A stretch of DNA of 64,000 nt from Setaria digitata (GCA_003640385.1 RCAB01000226.1:34786-98785); one strand, 5' to 3'; counted from the first letter of the stretch, positions 13,501 through 37,549 are shown. The notes: generated by a model from the sequence alone, not told the origin. A program made the numbers and translations.

Positions 13501-16311
13501 TGGCTCACTTATGTTGTGCAGATGCTGTACCTCATGCTTTTTTTTTTTCTTATTTCCGTGAGATTTTTCAACATTTTCCTCTTATCCATGAAACCCTCCT
13601 ATTGATACTGTGACATGTCAAGTGTCATCACATTTTAAGATGTTGCAATTTTGTGTCAGGCCATTGTCCATTCCGCTGATAATAAGCTTTGAATATCGTA
13701 AAAAGTAGAAAACGGATGACAACGGCGCATTTCCAGAAGCCGATCGATATGCTTTTTTGAAGCTTAAAGAGAACATTCCAGAAGTAGAACACTTGCATTT
13801 TTATCATATTGGATATATTTGTTCTAATGTTGTTAGAATATATAGTAATTGCAGTAATCGTTTTCTTTTTATGTGAATTTATAAAAATTTAAAACGGAAT
13901 TGTTTCCGCTCTTCCAGTTTTATTAGGGCTTCAACTAAATGCGAAGCTTTCGCTAACACTTTCTGAGAAAGATATTACAACAGTCACAATTCTTACTTCT
14001 CAGCCAGACATTTTCAATAACCTATACACTTCGATAAAATTCTCCCAAAATATAATCGTATCCTTTTTTTTTTTAGAACTCGATAATGGTGCGCATATAC
14101 CTTAGGGGTCATATTTTCTGAAATTTGATTGTAAATAAATTTCTTCATTTGCTCATTTATCCGGACACCCATGCATTCATTTTACCAGTCCTGTACGCTG
14201 AAGTCATTTAGGCCTTAAGAATTAAAAGGTATGGTAAAGGGATTTAACTAGTGAGCGTTATTGAATTTAGGATAAAAATGTATTTTTATTTCATCAAGTT
14301 CATGCACACTTCAAAAAGTTTTGTTAAAATGTTCATTTCCCTTATGCTTCAATACTTTCAGTGTGAAATTCTTAATTTATGCTATTCAGTGAAACTCATA
14401 TGTGCAGTTGACTATAAATTTACAACTTTTTTTTTATCCCCACATTTCAGGCATAGCAAATATCGTGAGTTTTACAGGTCAGTTTCTCTCAAGTTTCATT
14501 TCATCTAATCATTATTCTCTTTGCTTTTCAAAACAGTAATTCATATACTCTAATTTATGCTATTCAATGAAATTATACATTAAAAAAAGATGTTCAGCTG
14601 ACTTTTTGGGATTTGTAAGAAATCTCAAAGAGTGGGAAATGTTATGATTGGGAGAATGTATACTAATTTTATTTTGAAGGAATTGCTTATGAATTTATTA
14701 TTGGCTAAGGAAAGAAGAGACGATAATTAGATGGGCCAAATTCAGTAGAAGAATATGGTAGATGTAAGGCATACGCAATACTCTTAATAGTTTAGCATAC
14801 TCTGCCAGTGATGCTGAAGAGATAGGAAGCTCTGTTTATTGAACCAAATTTGTTTTCTCGTCCCTATTTTACGAAGTGTAAGGTTTGTTTTGATATGTGA
14901 TACTCCTTTTGGGCTTTATTCCATTGTATCTTTATTGAAATGGATAGCTTACTTATAAAAAGAAAAAGGTTTACCGCAGCAGCACAAGTACATTTACTAA
15001 TTCCTCTTCCCTTCTTTAAAACACTTATTAAAGTATTTAGTATGTTCTAGACAAGGTTTCAAAGTATCTGAATAAACTACGGACTCAAAATTCTCAGAAC
15101 ACAGCGTACGGGGACATTTAAATTTTCAGAGGTTACTTAATTAGCCTCGCCAGCTAGTTCAGTCATCTTTCTTTCTTTCATTTCTTTCATACTGATATAA
15201 TGATATTGTTTTCGATTTTATGATGATCTGGATGAAAGCTATAGAAAGTCCCGGGAAGGTTTTTTCCTACGTTCGAAAGAAGACAAAAGTATCAGCTTGG
15301 ATAAAACCTGTAACAAAAATGTACTGCCACTAAAAAATGTTGTTTTGAGATACTCATAAAGCTAAATGACTTCCATTTAAAATCTATGATTTAGAATTAG
15401 AATTAAATTGAAATGCACCAAAATTGAGACATCTCTTGTGTTTGTTTAATCCTTGCGTTTCCAATGCGACTATTTCATTCCCTCTACATTTTTCCTGACT
15501 ACCTGCTTTATTGTTTTCCATCCATCTGAGGCATTGTCGTCAAAGGGACAGATAACTAATCTATCATTCCGCTCACTTCTGAAAATATTGAAAAGGTGGA
15601 ATTTTATTTATGGACAAAGTAAAAGAAATATCAGGGATGTAGCAGCTGTTAGTAATCAGGAAGCACAACAATTGGTGACTTATCAAAAAGTTATCAGAAT
15701 ACTACTCTATCTTCCTCCAGTTACCGATTGTGATATAAGCACTAAGGATATACAAGGACAGTTTGACCGAGACTGACACAATATTCATCCCTTTGCTCCG
15801 ACACAATGTCAACTGTAGAGCAAGTGAGAAGGAAATTCCATCAAAGTGAAAAGTGAAAGTGATAACAGTGTGCTTGTTTTCAGATAGCAATATTTTGCCC
15901 GTTAGAAGGTCCAGATGATTCCAACAAGTACAGTGTCGTTCTGCGTGTCAGAATGTTCTGTCAAGTCCGGTTTCTCATTATTCTCCACAGTTTACGTAAC
16001 TGTTGCAATGTAAACTATCCACGGATGTCATCGTCACAACATACTGCCTTGGATCGCAAAGATTACCTCAACTGTACTGGTGATTATCTTTTCTTTTCTC
16101 ACTAATTAATATAATTATGGAAGAAGGCTTTAAAGAAATGTTTATGAAAATTTATCGGGTTGCTGTGAATCAACAGGTTATTTTATTACTTTTTCACTAC
16201 TTTTTTTACTAGTGTTTTCAAAGGTACACCAGGATAGGGAGAAAGTTTTACATATGAACGGACCGCAACATTCGAGACATGGCAACTACTAATCCAGACC
16301 ATATAAGAAAC
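10537..16311. other. Long gene-poor interval between G-alpha and jnk-1
   Basis: About 5.8 kb, AT-rich, with T runs. A more GC-balanced patch at roughly 12180-12500 contains an AGAGAG run and could be a promoter or 5' UTR exon of jnk-1, but nothing proves it. Open frames at 14251-14508 and 15453-15776 have no recognisable domain, and nothing shows that they belong to a spliced gene. Confidence 0.4.
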
Positions 16312-26736
<10,425 letters not shown>

Positions 26737-28840
26737 CATTTGTAGTTTTCTATCCGTGTTTTGTTCTAGTCATTTTATCACTCCTTATCTTAATAATTAG
26801 GAGACACTGATATCGTAGTTGTTAGGTAGTTTGTAATGGAAAGCCTCTTTGTAAAGATGTGAAATTCGTGAGGCTTGTCCAACAAACATTTTCTGTTTGA
26901 ATTAACTGTTTCAAAGCCGTATTTCAATTTTTCGCGAGCTTTATTTTGCGGCAATAGTATTTTATCGCTGTTTTATCCTTGAATAATTATAAAAAAAAGG
27001 CATTATTCGGTTCGAGGTAATGAAATATTTTAGTGCAGAACAGTGAAGCTTGATAGTGCGACGTTTTTCTGTGCAGATATTGTTGAGCATGGACTCTTTA
27101 ACTATGGAAATATTCAAGTTATAGGAAATTTCCAAAATTTTTCGTGGAAATAAATTCAAAAAGTTGAGACAAGTCTACATATTAAGCATTGTATTCCATA
27201 AACTTATTTATTTTCTTAGAACAGAAATTTATTTTTTATTAGGGCATTATCTTTTAGAAGGAAGAGTAGGATTCAGTTGTTGAAAGCCTTATTAGCAAAC
27301 GTTTGAGTTGCGAACGATATTACAGGTGGCATTTCGTTATTTTTCCGTAGTATACTGCACCTAAAAAGTTGCGGCACGAACTAACTGTAAATCTGTACGT
27401 AGCGGCAATTATCAGATACTTGGGAATGCTTACGATGTTAGTATTACTAATAGCGATACTTGATATGTATTACAGTTATGCTGCTAACGTCGTTCCCATC
27501 AATGTGGCTTTTTATAAGTTCGTTATTCCATTGAAATGTTTTTAATAAAATGTTTTCTATCGAAGCACGGTATACATTTGGGAGCACTTGCAAGAATATC
27601 AAATTATGCGCCAGGCAGATTTATAAACATGAAACTCGGCTTTTTTTTTCAATGTTCATTTATTTTTCATCCTTCAAATTTTGGTTGCATGAATTAAAAC
27701 AGTTTAACAGTTCGTGAGGCCAGCGGCTGTGTTCTTGCCATCATATGGATTAATATTTTGTACGAGAAGTTGTGCTGAGCTGGGGGGATGGAAGAGAAAT
27801 TAATAAATTGAAATGTAGTAGAAATAGACGAATTATGCAATATTTATTCCTTTTACTCCATTTCTGGTCATATGCTTGGACTGAAAACATCGTTAATGTT
27901 GTTTATCCTTAACAATAGTATGTTTGGAGATATGTAGTATTCATTTTTCATATAAGGAAGCAATTAACAGGTTAAAGTTAGTGGCAGTTTTTGTTATAAG
28001 AGGTTTGGTTGAAAATTCCAGGCTGTAAACCAGATCGAAAGAGAGAATCCCAGCTAAAATATCGCCAGCAGTTATTTGTGTCCTGAACAAGACATCAACA
28101 TTAGACGCGTGTTAGATTTTAAATACGTGGAATTCGCTGTAGCAAGGTTTAGGTACACGTGGTGGTTATATTAAGGGATTTTGAAGTGCAGTAGTTTCAG
28201 ACGTTTCCAGATTAAACTGAAATTATGGAGAAATTGATTACGGTCATTAGAAATATGCGTGTAAGAAGAATATTATATAATTTTATTTAAGTGAAGAAAA
28301 AAATCCAGGGAAACAAAACATGACAGTTTATATAGTCACAAGGTGGTCAAACTTCGTAAGATAATACGAGAACTTAGTTTAAAACAGTTTAAAATGAAAA
28401 AAGATCATATTTTATTAAAGAAAAAAAAAACAATGAAAAGTGGATATGGCAATACAAATATTGGCCGTAGTTCATGATCGGCTCTGATGGAAGGGAATGA
28501 AGGAATGTTGCACAAAATAGATTCATTAGGTGAATTTGTTTATGCTATAATTAATGAAAAGATGTCGTTTGGAACTTATCAGTCAATTAAACGATCATTT
28601 TTCACGATCAAGCAAAAAATCAATCTATTAACTTATATATCTTGGCACAGTTTATCATGAACTTCGCTTCGCGTAACTTGAGAAAATAGTTGTAATTTTT
28701 TTTGATCAGCTAGCAAGTTATGCACTTTGTCTTATAATATTCTCAAATATCGGGAATGAAAGATAAGCTTGATTTTTTTTTCTTTTTTTTTGCAATTTTT
28801 TTAATGCCTCGAAGAATAAATAAACAAGACAGCAATTATA
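26737..28840. other. jnk-1 3' UTR and convergent intergenic region
   Basis: Tail-to-tail spacer between jnk-1 (+) and the divergent G-alpha gene (-). AATAAA hexamers in + orientation occur at 27149-27154 and again near 27543. No credible coding exon, RNA gene or element was seen. Confidence 0.5.
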
Positions 28841-31800
28841 TCACAGTGGTGCTGCTATGGTTCGACTTTTTGCAGCAACTCTGCTGATGCTGTCCATAAT
28901 GGAAGCTTCGAAAGTATTTCTACTAAGCAATGACACGGTATGCTGGTAAATTTTTCTCGATAAATGATTTAGAAATTTAGCTTTAATTAAACTCAATGAC
29001 GATGTTGAATCTGCAGAAATTGTTGTTTCAGTACCACCTGGTGGAGGTCCATTAAGTTGCGGCCGCTGTTGAGCATCGAATACATCTTTCTAAATTTATT
29101 CATTTTTCTTCTTTTTTTTATAATTTGACAAAGACGGAAACTGAATCTTAAGATATCAAAACTCGAAATTCAGACTTAATAGCTTATTTTATTGAAAATC
29201 AATGTAGTTTTTTTGAGACTGTCCCTTAGAACTTCTATTTAAAAGTGAGAAGGAAATATCCATACAATATGCATACCTTATTAAATAACACAATAAAATG
29301 AGATTTTTTCAGCGTAAAATTATTGCAAAGTTGTGTGAATATGGTGACACATTCATCTTCTACACTCTAAAAAAAAGTCTTTTCCAAGCGTTATTTAATT
29401 TAATTTCTATCGTTTATCAGTAATAGCTTTTCCTAACGAAGGAAAAAGAACCCATGTGAAATCCGTTTTTTTTTACCCGAACTTAAACAGTAAACTGAGG
29501 TATGATATTACTGATAAGCGTTCTTTCCGAAGCTTGCAAAACGCGGTTAAATCAACGATGTAAATAAGAACGTTTATAACACTATAGAATTTGCTCCATT
29601 TTCGTCGCGAGAAGTCGTTGCCACCGATGTCCACAATGCTAAAATTTATGATAATATTTTTTAGCTGAAATCTATTATTGTTGGATTAACTATAAGAATC
29701 AGAAATATGTTTTTTTTTTTCTGTTTCCCAGATGAAGTATCTCGACAAAGAATAAATATGATTTGAGTGATTGGGTTCGTTTAATATTTGAATAAATGGC
29801 TTGTTTATTCCAGTATGTAAAAATATTATTGTTTTTGCACCCATTGCAGAAGTATGGCATTCAGCAGCAGTCATTTCAATAATAAAAATCCATCTGAATC
29901 AAAACCAGCACTGCGACTGACTAATGTTTTATGTTATTGCATCGATTCAAGAATGTCAGGAACACCGCTCCAAATTATTTAATCCCTAACTAATTAAACT
30001 GAAGTTATTTAAGATTACCTGATTGATGCAAATGAAGTACAATAGTGTACTTGATCAATTCCAATTGTTGGTGCATACGAATTTAAAATATCCATCTCAG
30101 TCGGAACGTAATCCCTAGCCACAATTCTATCGATATTATTGAAGAAACTTCAAAATTGAAATTGATTTTATATTAGCAAGGAAATGAAAATGTATAAAGA
30201 AAAATGATGGGTGCTTTCATAAGCAATAAAATTGCATAAAACTTCATAAAGACCAGATGCACTCCTAAATGCTATCGTCACTCTTTGCTCTTCGAGGATT
30301 GCTAATATATGTTTTAAATTATATTTGCGTAATTTCCGCATTGAAAATTATTGTATTATAAGATTATAACCACCAACTACTGAATGTTTTGGATAACAGA
30401 TAATTTATGGTAAGTTCGAATTAGTTTCTGTATTGTGGTGTCTTTTGGAATATCCTTAACTGCTTGTAACCAACTGCTGTTCAAGTTGTCAAGTTCTTTG
30501 CTTCCCAAGATGATATTAAAATTCTCCTGCAACAATTTGCAAAATAAGTTGAGGACTAACTACTGAAAGCTTCTTTTAAGATTTTCAGAAATTTAACACG
30601 AAGTTGAAATTAATATGAAAAACAGTCTTATTTCACAGTTTCTGGGAAAATAAATCTTTCATTTGGTTCATTTGATGAAAAAAGGATGCAGAAAAACACC
30701 CTTTGTTTGGATATGTCCAAATTCAATTCCTCGCAAGCTTGCAGGATATCAGTACATATCTGAATTACGTTTTGTAATAAAACATCGTGATAAAGATGTC
30801 TTTCTAGCGGTTTACATTTTCCACACAATCTGCAAAAAAAATGAAAATTTTTGAAGTACTGGAAAGCAGCACTTATTAAAGAGAATGACCACTGTTTGAA
30901 AAAATTACTGCCTTGTTGCTTAGATACATCTGTTCAATATTATCAATGAAAATTTTGCCGATTGAATAATTCATTTTTTTCATTTGTAAGTTACCACTGA
31001 CCAATTATAATGTTCAAGAAATAGTAGTTTCTAGTAAAGGGCAAAAAGCTTAAGTCAAGGTAAATCTTTGACGCAGACAGTATTTTGGATTATGAAGACA
31101 ATGTTCAACTAGACAGTAGGCATCAGCTTGGAATCCACTAAAGACTTCACAGGCTATTTACATTTTATGAATTAGTTTTATTAGGCAATATATTAAAAAT
31201 TTTAATATGCTGCATTTATAAAAAAAAAAAAATTTCATGATATTTAAGTGCTACTACTGCTCCTAAAACTTCAATGGTCGCATTTTCTTGACAAATTTTA
31301 TTCAAAATAGTTACAATTTTCACTACATACGTTAACTTTAATGAAGCTCATTCTTTTCAGTGTAATGCTTTATAAGCTGAAAACATGACTATAAGAAAAT
31401 GTTATGTGATTAGTTATTATTCAAAGGAAGTTATGAGAAAAGTTTAATACTATCCAACCTAAGCTGCCGGAAAAGCGTTGTTTTTCCCGACGCTGTGGTG
31501 CCTGCAAAAACAATATTTAATGGAAAAAAAAAGGAACTGAAAACCAGATAGGAAATGAACTCTTGCAACTCCTATGATATCTATCATTTACATTTAGAAA
31601 TTTAAAACATATAAAAGAAAGATCGTGACATCATAAGGTCAATACTGCAGACTAAGATGCTGATCATTATTACAAACAAGTCAGCTGTATTCCTCCTTTT
31701 GAAATCATTTGAAAGTATAGTCTACGCTGTAATCACACATTTCAAAAATCATTGTTTGCTATGTTGCTTGGTATTTCTGATGGTAAGTTTTACTTTTACA

Positions 31801-31962
31801 AAATTTGTTCCACGCTCTCATTCTCTAATTATACCGTCCAGAAAAGTCAAACTTTATTTATTATTATTATTATTACTATTGTCAATATTATTATTATTAT
31901 TACTAATTATTATTATTAGTTATTATTACTATCATTATTACTACTAATTATTATTATTACTA

Positions 31963-31996
<34 letters not shown>

Positions 31997-32624
31997 TAAT
32001 TATTATTATTAATTATTATTAATACTAATATTATTATTATTATTTTTGCCCCCCTCTTAATAATCTTCGTCGTATGTTCCAATTATGATAACTAATTCTA
32101 TTAGTTTAACCCCTAAACTTCTTTGTCTTTTACATTTGTTAGGATTGTCTACAGGTCTAAATTAAATTTTCGTTTTTAATAAAGAAATGGCTGTAAGACT
32201 GAAAAAAATATTAGCATATTTCTTGAGTTGTCCACTAAACTCACCTAATCATGTTCTGTATAGATCATAAAATTTCTCATTCAGTTCATCAGGAAGATAT
32301 GAAAAAGTGAAAACATAACAGTACGACATACCACTTCCGTTTGTACACAGGTACCGTTTTAAGTAATTTTTTGTAGCAAAAATGCTTAAAAGTATTCAAC
32401 ATCGATTAAAGAGATTGATATACTCAGAAATTCTGGGCATGTGTCTCTAATGACTCGACCGTATTTAATTTGTATCCTGGAAAACATACTTATTTCGAGG
32501 TTTTCTTCTATATTCGGGAAGCCTTACCTAAGATTAAAATACTGATCTTGGCAATGTTATTTGACGAGTCATCAGACCGAAATGGTTGTTGCGAACGTTG
32601 CAGTAACGATGGTCGTAAACCCAT
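28841..32624 (-). CDS. Divergent G-protein alpha-like subunit lacking GTPase catalytic residues (8 exons, 337 aa)
   Basis: Exons from the start: 32624-32528, 31501-31459, 30829-30700, 30526-30378, 30147-30019, 29638-29512, 29366-29277, 29089-28841 (TGA). All joins are in phase. The first six introns sit at the same positions and phases as in the canonical G-alpha at 3358-10536; a new intron splits NK|KD, and two later ones are absent. Kept: MG start, P-loop GTTASGKTT (33-41), helical-domain pattern, YFFNNIDRI, VPTEMDIL, DIGG, RRKW, FNKKDVF (NKKD 254-257). Changed: switch I LRTR to LNSY (Arg to Tyr164), DVGGQ to DIGGN (Gln to Asn190), P-loop Glu to Ala36, and TCAT to TVSL (306-309). An insert rich in Pro/Gly/Ser/Thr (about 264-287) replaces the segment after NKKD, and the end is RTIAAPL. 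The preserved frame over 8 exons argues for a working gene, not a pseudogene. Nucleotide binding is plausible. Normal GTP hydrolysis is not expected (inference). Confidence 0.93.
31857..32046. repeat. ATT triplet microsatellite
   Basis: About 190 bases of imperfect TTA/ATT triplets with ACT interruptions, lying in intron 1 of the divergent G-alpha gene. Confidence 0.96.
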
Positions 32625-33489
32625 TACTAGACTGATTCTCGGATTCTTTATCAAGCAGAATGAGTCGACGACGACTGACTGTCCTTCGCGGATGCAAGTA
32701 CACTAACTTTCCTTACCACGGCGCATACACTATTACGCTTCCTAATAGCAACTGAGCTAATTTGTAGTCTTCGCAGCTTAATAGCTTATATGCACACAGA
32801 ATCATAGAGAAATATAATGCGACGCAGACGTGGACACCTCCGATCCCAAAGACAGACACCCTCACAAGTCCTGACGAGGCAGTAAGTCGATATCAAGTTA
32901 TCTAGTGGTAGATTAACTTCCTCTGATACACGTCTTCCCTCCCTTCCAGTATAACTTACGCTTGCGATAATCGAAGTGCAGCTTCCTTCCTAACTTCCTT
33001 CCCCATGTCTATCACTAGATTGATTGCTAATTAACAAGGATGTCACGAGTGTGTGCGACATTTCAACTTTCCAATCGCTTCTATTTTACATCTTGTGTAG
33101 AAAACGTTAACAATTTATTTCTTGAATAAAATGATATGGCAAGGAACTAATAATTGCTCATATTTTTTATTCGCTATCACGCGTAATGTCTCTTCAGCTT
33201 TCTTTCAAAAAACAAATTAACCTAAAAAACAGAGATTACTTTATGACATAAGCTTATTGGTAAAAAATAATATAAGCAAGGAAAATCCTCACTGGCACAG
33301 AAAGAGTTGTTCTAGCCAAATGAGGCCAAAATAATTATAAATACTTCGTTTCACTGTCTACAGTTGGATGATTACCATAAACTGCATTAAAAATTTTATT
33401 TTACTCATTGTCCACTTATTTATTAGAATAATTTGAATCATATTCTGATACCAAATTAAAATCTCACTTCTTAACAGTGTGCTCCTTTA
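32625..33489. other. Spacer between the divergent G-alpha start and the nuclear receptor 3' end
   Basis: 5' flank of the minus-strand G-alpha-like gene. It also holds the presumed 3' UTR of the nuclear receptor, with AATAAA on the minus strand at 33424-33419, 66 bases past its stop. Both genes run on the minus strand. No other feature was seen. Confidence 0.5.
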
Positions 33490-36400
33490 CTATTGACCAG
33501 TTTCTAGCGACGTAGGCGAACCACTAATATTGGACTTGGACGCCATTTCCGAACTATCCAAATCGTAAAGATCGACGAAAATTTGTGGCAGATGAATCAG
33601 GTCAAAGTGTATTCGGTACCAGTTAAGTGCTAATTGGTGTCGGGCAGCTAAATATTACTTCTATTAGCAAAATTCATTTCATGAGCAGTAATAAAAAAAG
33701 ACTGCAATTTTCCTTTTTCCCGACCTTTTCTTGCCTCTCTTTGGAAAAATGAATGAATTTGATGAAGCAAAACCAGGAAATATCGATAATGCTTCTCTGA
33801 CTCTACCTGACTGATTCATCTTAGACTGACAAATAAGACGATTCTAAATTCAAGACTGAAGGAACGTACTGGAACCTCATACAGAAAAAGATGTCGAGGT
33901 GGAAATTTAATAGAATATTGGTGAATTGGAAAATGTCAGTCGTGAATAAACCCACCACAACAATTATTCTTTCCAAAGATCCTTAGTTTTATGATAATGA
34001 TTTGCAAACCTAAAAAAAATCATGTATTAAATCAAACAAAAAGAATGAAAAAAAAAAATAGAGCGAACCAATTGATCTAAGTAGTTCACGTTTCACGAGT
34101 AGCGAATGGAAGAGCTCATTTTCTGATGGTCGTTCTGTTGACAGTTGTAGTTTCAGTGCATACATTACCCTTTCGCGCAAAATTAGCATTTTATGCGGTT
34201 TTTCCAGTTTTGGAATATTATCTAAAACAGTTCATCTTTTCCAAATCACAGTTTATTCTTCTGTACACACTAACGACCTGTAGCAAGGTCTAGAAATTTC
34301 ACTTTAAAATTACATTCCTTGATATTTCCTAAGACTCCAACTTTTGTAGAACTGGGAGCAGAACCTCAATACGGAAAGTCAAAATTAAGCAAAAAGCAGC
34401 AGCAGGTCAATACTATAATTGGTCCGTTAAAACAAAAGCATCTATAAATTTCAATCGTCAAAATCAACAGGAAACTAGTATGAATATATTTGAGGGATTT
34501 GTTTATGCAAACGAAGCACTTTGAAATGTTCCAGCTTCCAAAAATGTAAAAAATGAAATACTAAAAACGAACCTTGTGTGAGTAGAAGGACAGCACAATA
34601 CAATCCAACCAAGCACTCGCTAAGTTTATAATTTCTAAAGCGCTCACCAAATTCGAACATTTGTTTAACAAGCACAGATCCATATACAATAGTGAGCTGC
34701 TGTTGAGAAAAAGTTGTACCATGACAAAATGTTAGGGTCCCCATCTTTGGATTCATTGTACGACTAATCCAAACAAGCCACACCTCGAAGAATGCAGTTT
34801 TGACAGCTAAGATTTGATCCTTGTGAGAAATATTTGTGAATCCTATAATTCAGGAATGCTAACCAGACCTTGACATTACAAATGCAGGAAGGCATTTCAT
34901 CCACATTCGTGCTTTAAGAATTTTTACATAAAAATGAAAGAAAATACACGCTTGTTTAAATCTTACTTCAAAAGAAAAAAATTGACAGGCATAAAAAGGT
35001 AACATGGAAGCAGACCGGGTATTCGTTTGGTAAACTCAATGAAACGTCCTAAATCTTCAAACATGGCCTCGTTTATTGAATGCCACAATTGGTATCGGTT
35101 ACCAGGCAGTGATCTAGCACTAGGCAGCTGAAATTTCTGAAAAAAAAAAATCGTCGAAATGTTTGACGATGAAAATAAAATCATAAAAATCCAGGGTGGA
35201 AAACAGAGTATTCATTTTCGTAGTATTCGATATAGTATCGACAAGGGGAACTTTAAATTTAAATTTAAAAACCTTTTACATTTAAAAAGAAAAGTAATAT
35301 ACCAATCGAGATCGTAAAGCTTTCATACTAAGAGTGATATAATTGCAACAAGATCTGTGCGCCTGTGACACATTTTCTATAAAATTTCGAAGACGTGCAT
35401 TTGCAATATCCGTAGAGTCATAATGTGTGAGTTTCGATGTTTCGTCCCATAAGGATACATTTTCACTATCAGTTTCATCACCTTTACGTCGTGGTGTTCG
35501 CCCGTAACGCACTGCTTAAAAGGTTCAGTAACTAGTCGTAATGCAAGTCTAATTTCAATTAAAAGCTTGGTAAATCTGTGCTTCTACCGCAGGTTATTAG
35601 ACTTTTAATTCGGTTGAATTGACTTCCCAGCATGACGTAAAATCTTATCCCTTTTATTTGAAAAGTTATTACTCTTGTAAACAGAGAGCAACGTACAGTC
35701 TCGAGACATTCCAACAGCTAGGCATTTCCTAAACCGGCAGAACTGACATCGATTTCTGTTCAAACGATGAATCTGACATTTTCCATCTCGCAAACATCGA
35801 TATTCCATTTGTTTCTGAATACTGCGTCGAAAAAATCCCTAAATAAACTTTCCCGACAAACAACAATTAATATTATTAAATGCACTAATAATGCACCTGT
35901 ATGGCTACCCATCTATTTAGCCTGTACGGCTACTCACCTACGGTAGTAATTTTTACTGAAATGTTTTTTCCCACAAGGTCATTTTTTATCAGTAGTTGAC
36001 CTACTACACTGCACACTGTGAACAACAGAAAAAAAAAGAGGAAAAAGAAATTGGGCGATTTATTTTATACGAAAAGCATATTCGATATCTGAAGATGTCG
36101 TTGCTACGTGATTAAGATTTCTATGTGAGAAATCACATGAATAATTTTAAGCCCAAATTTGAGACAGGATATACTGCAAGTTGACTTCTTTTATTTGGAA
36201 TAATTTACTAACAAGGGCACTCTTGCGCACCATCTGCTGAAGAATTCTGTAGAAACACTACAAGTAACAGTGATATCTTGGAGATTTTCAAAAGTGCGTC
36301 AGCTTTTACATTGTGAATAGCCTGGAAAACGCGAGCGAGTGAATGTGGTCATTTCTCATGACAGAGGTGATTTTGTCAAATGCGATGATAAATAAGAATA

Positions 36401-37549
36401 TAAAGAACTACCTTGCATCCTTCACAGGCCGTAACTCCATAATGAAAACCGCTCGACTTATCCCCACATACCTTGCACAGTGTCGGTCCGTTACTTGTTG
36501 AAGTATCTGGAGAAGACTCTAAAATCAGTAAATCCAGAGTTGCAAAATAGCTCACTATAAAAACATATTTGTACAAAAATAAAGGAAACAATTTTGAACT
36601 AAACAGCAGGATGACAAAAGATCGTACCACGTATTAAAAACAGTATACTAGTCTACTATAGCACGTAACCAGCTAGTGAGAAAGAGCAAAAAGTTCTATC
36701 GATAAAGACAACGTAATTGCTAGTGGTAAAACTCATTACAAGGTATTCCGGAAATTTTATCAGAAACTGCATTTAGTGCGCAAATTTGAATCCACTTAAC
36801 ATTTCTCACTTTTCTATTATGTCCGGACACAATCACTGTTGTGTACTATGGAAAAGTTGTTTTAATTCCTAAGGTCGTAAGCATCTAGGAACAAAAAATT
36901 TATTCGTATTTAATTTTTCTGCGAAGTACGGTCTTCGTTATGAGACACAAGTGCCAGAAGTAAGGTACCGTTTCTTGTAAATATATAGATGTTACGTATT
37001 TTTACGTTGAAAATTTCCTTACGTGCAGTAAAGAATACAAATGACAAAATGCAAAGCAAGCAGTTGAATTTATACATATAAAAATCAGTAAATTTTTTCA
37101 AACGTTGAAACGTTCTAACCATCTGCATCATTTGAAGAGAGACGTGATTGCGCACTGTTGGCTGGCTCGTTCACATAATAAGACGTGTCGTTGTAACTGA
37201 CATCAGGAAGCCGTCTTTGTTGTGGATACGGCGGCATCCCACGATAGTTTCCTGATGGAATTACATAGCCAGTTGTCGAGTTTGTTTCATTCTGTCGTAT
37301 TACTGCAGATGCACTTTCTGGTCGTTGCAAACTGGTGGATGCCACATAGTTCAACTGTGGAAGTGTTCCGTTCCAATGGTTCTGACGAAGATTCACCGAA
37401 TGTTGAGACGCTGCATTATGTGGTATGGATCCAGTAGTGGTTCCAGCAGCTACCGATACTACTGATCTTCTTGTCGATAAAAAATCTGACCTCCTTGGCA
37501 TTGTATTTGGAGGAACAGGCCTTTTTGGGATTGGCGTAAGAAAACTCAT
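33490..37549 (-). CDS. Nuclear hormone receptor, E75 / Rev-erb type (8 exons, 530 aa)
   Basis: Ligand- or heme-class transcription factor of the NR1D/NR1E group. Exons: 37549-37120, 36518-36412, 35838-35697, 35514-35303, 35136-35016, 34842-34573, 34221-34069, 33647-33490; all phases match. The N-terminus (1-157) is Ser/Thr/Asn/Gln-rich. The DNA-binding domain starts at Cys158 with [15 protein letters not shown] and CEGCKGFFRRS, followed by second-finger Cys residues in YRCLRDGKC and NRCQFC. The T/A-box [10 protein letters not shown] matches the RFGR-type extension of E75/Rev-erb. A ligand-binding domain follows (about 240-510), with [27 protein letters not shown] and [12 protein letters not shown]. 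The tail after that is short and Ser-rich with no AF-2 activation helix, as in Rev-erb. The start Met at 37549 is the first in a frame closed by a stop 27 bases upstream, though an AG at the edge leaves room for an upstream exon. C. elegans NHR-85 or SEX-1 are the likely relatives; I could not choose. Confidence 0.93.

Noticed and set aside
15453..15776. 107-codon plus-strand frame
   Set aside because: No domain, no splice partners and codon use like the AT-rich flank. It overlaps an equally plausible minus-strand frame.
28859..29072. Plus-strand candidate for a small secreted peptide (hydrophobic start at 28859, Cys-rich end near 29070)
   Set aside because: Splice phases did not match, and the region is the last exon of the minus-strand G-alpha-like gene; the frame is its antisense shadow.
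29686..29874. Minus-strand 62-codon frame that superficially aligned with the G-alpha middle region
   Set aside because: The true next exon (29638-29512) carries DIGG...RRKW and joins in phase. This frame lies in the intron between two verified exons.
32470..32706. 78-codon plus-strand frame
   Set aside because: Antisense to exon 1 of the G-alpha-like gene, which is fixed by its in-phase join to the P-loop exon.
34000..34573. Direct join of receptor exon 34842-34573 to the last exon
   Set aside because: The phase allowed it, but it would delete helices 9-10. An in-phase exon at 34221-34069 supplies them.
37222..37437. 71-codon plus-strand frame
   Set aside because: Antisense to the first coding exon of the nuclear receptor.
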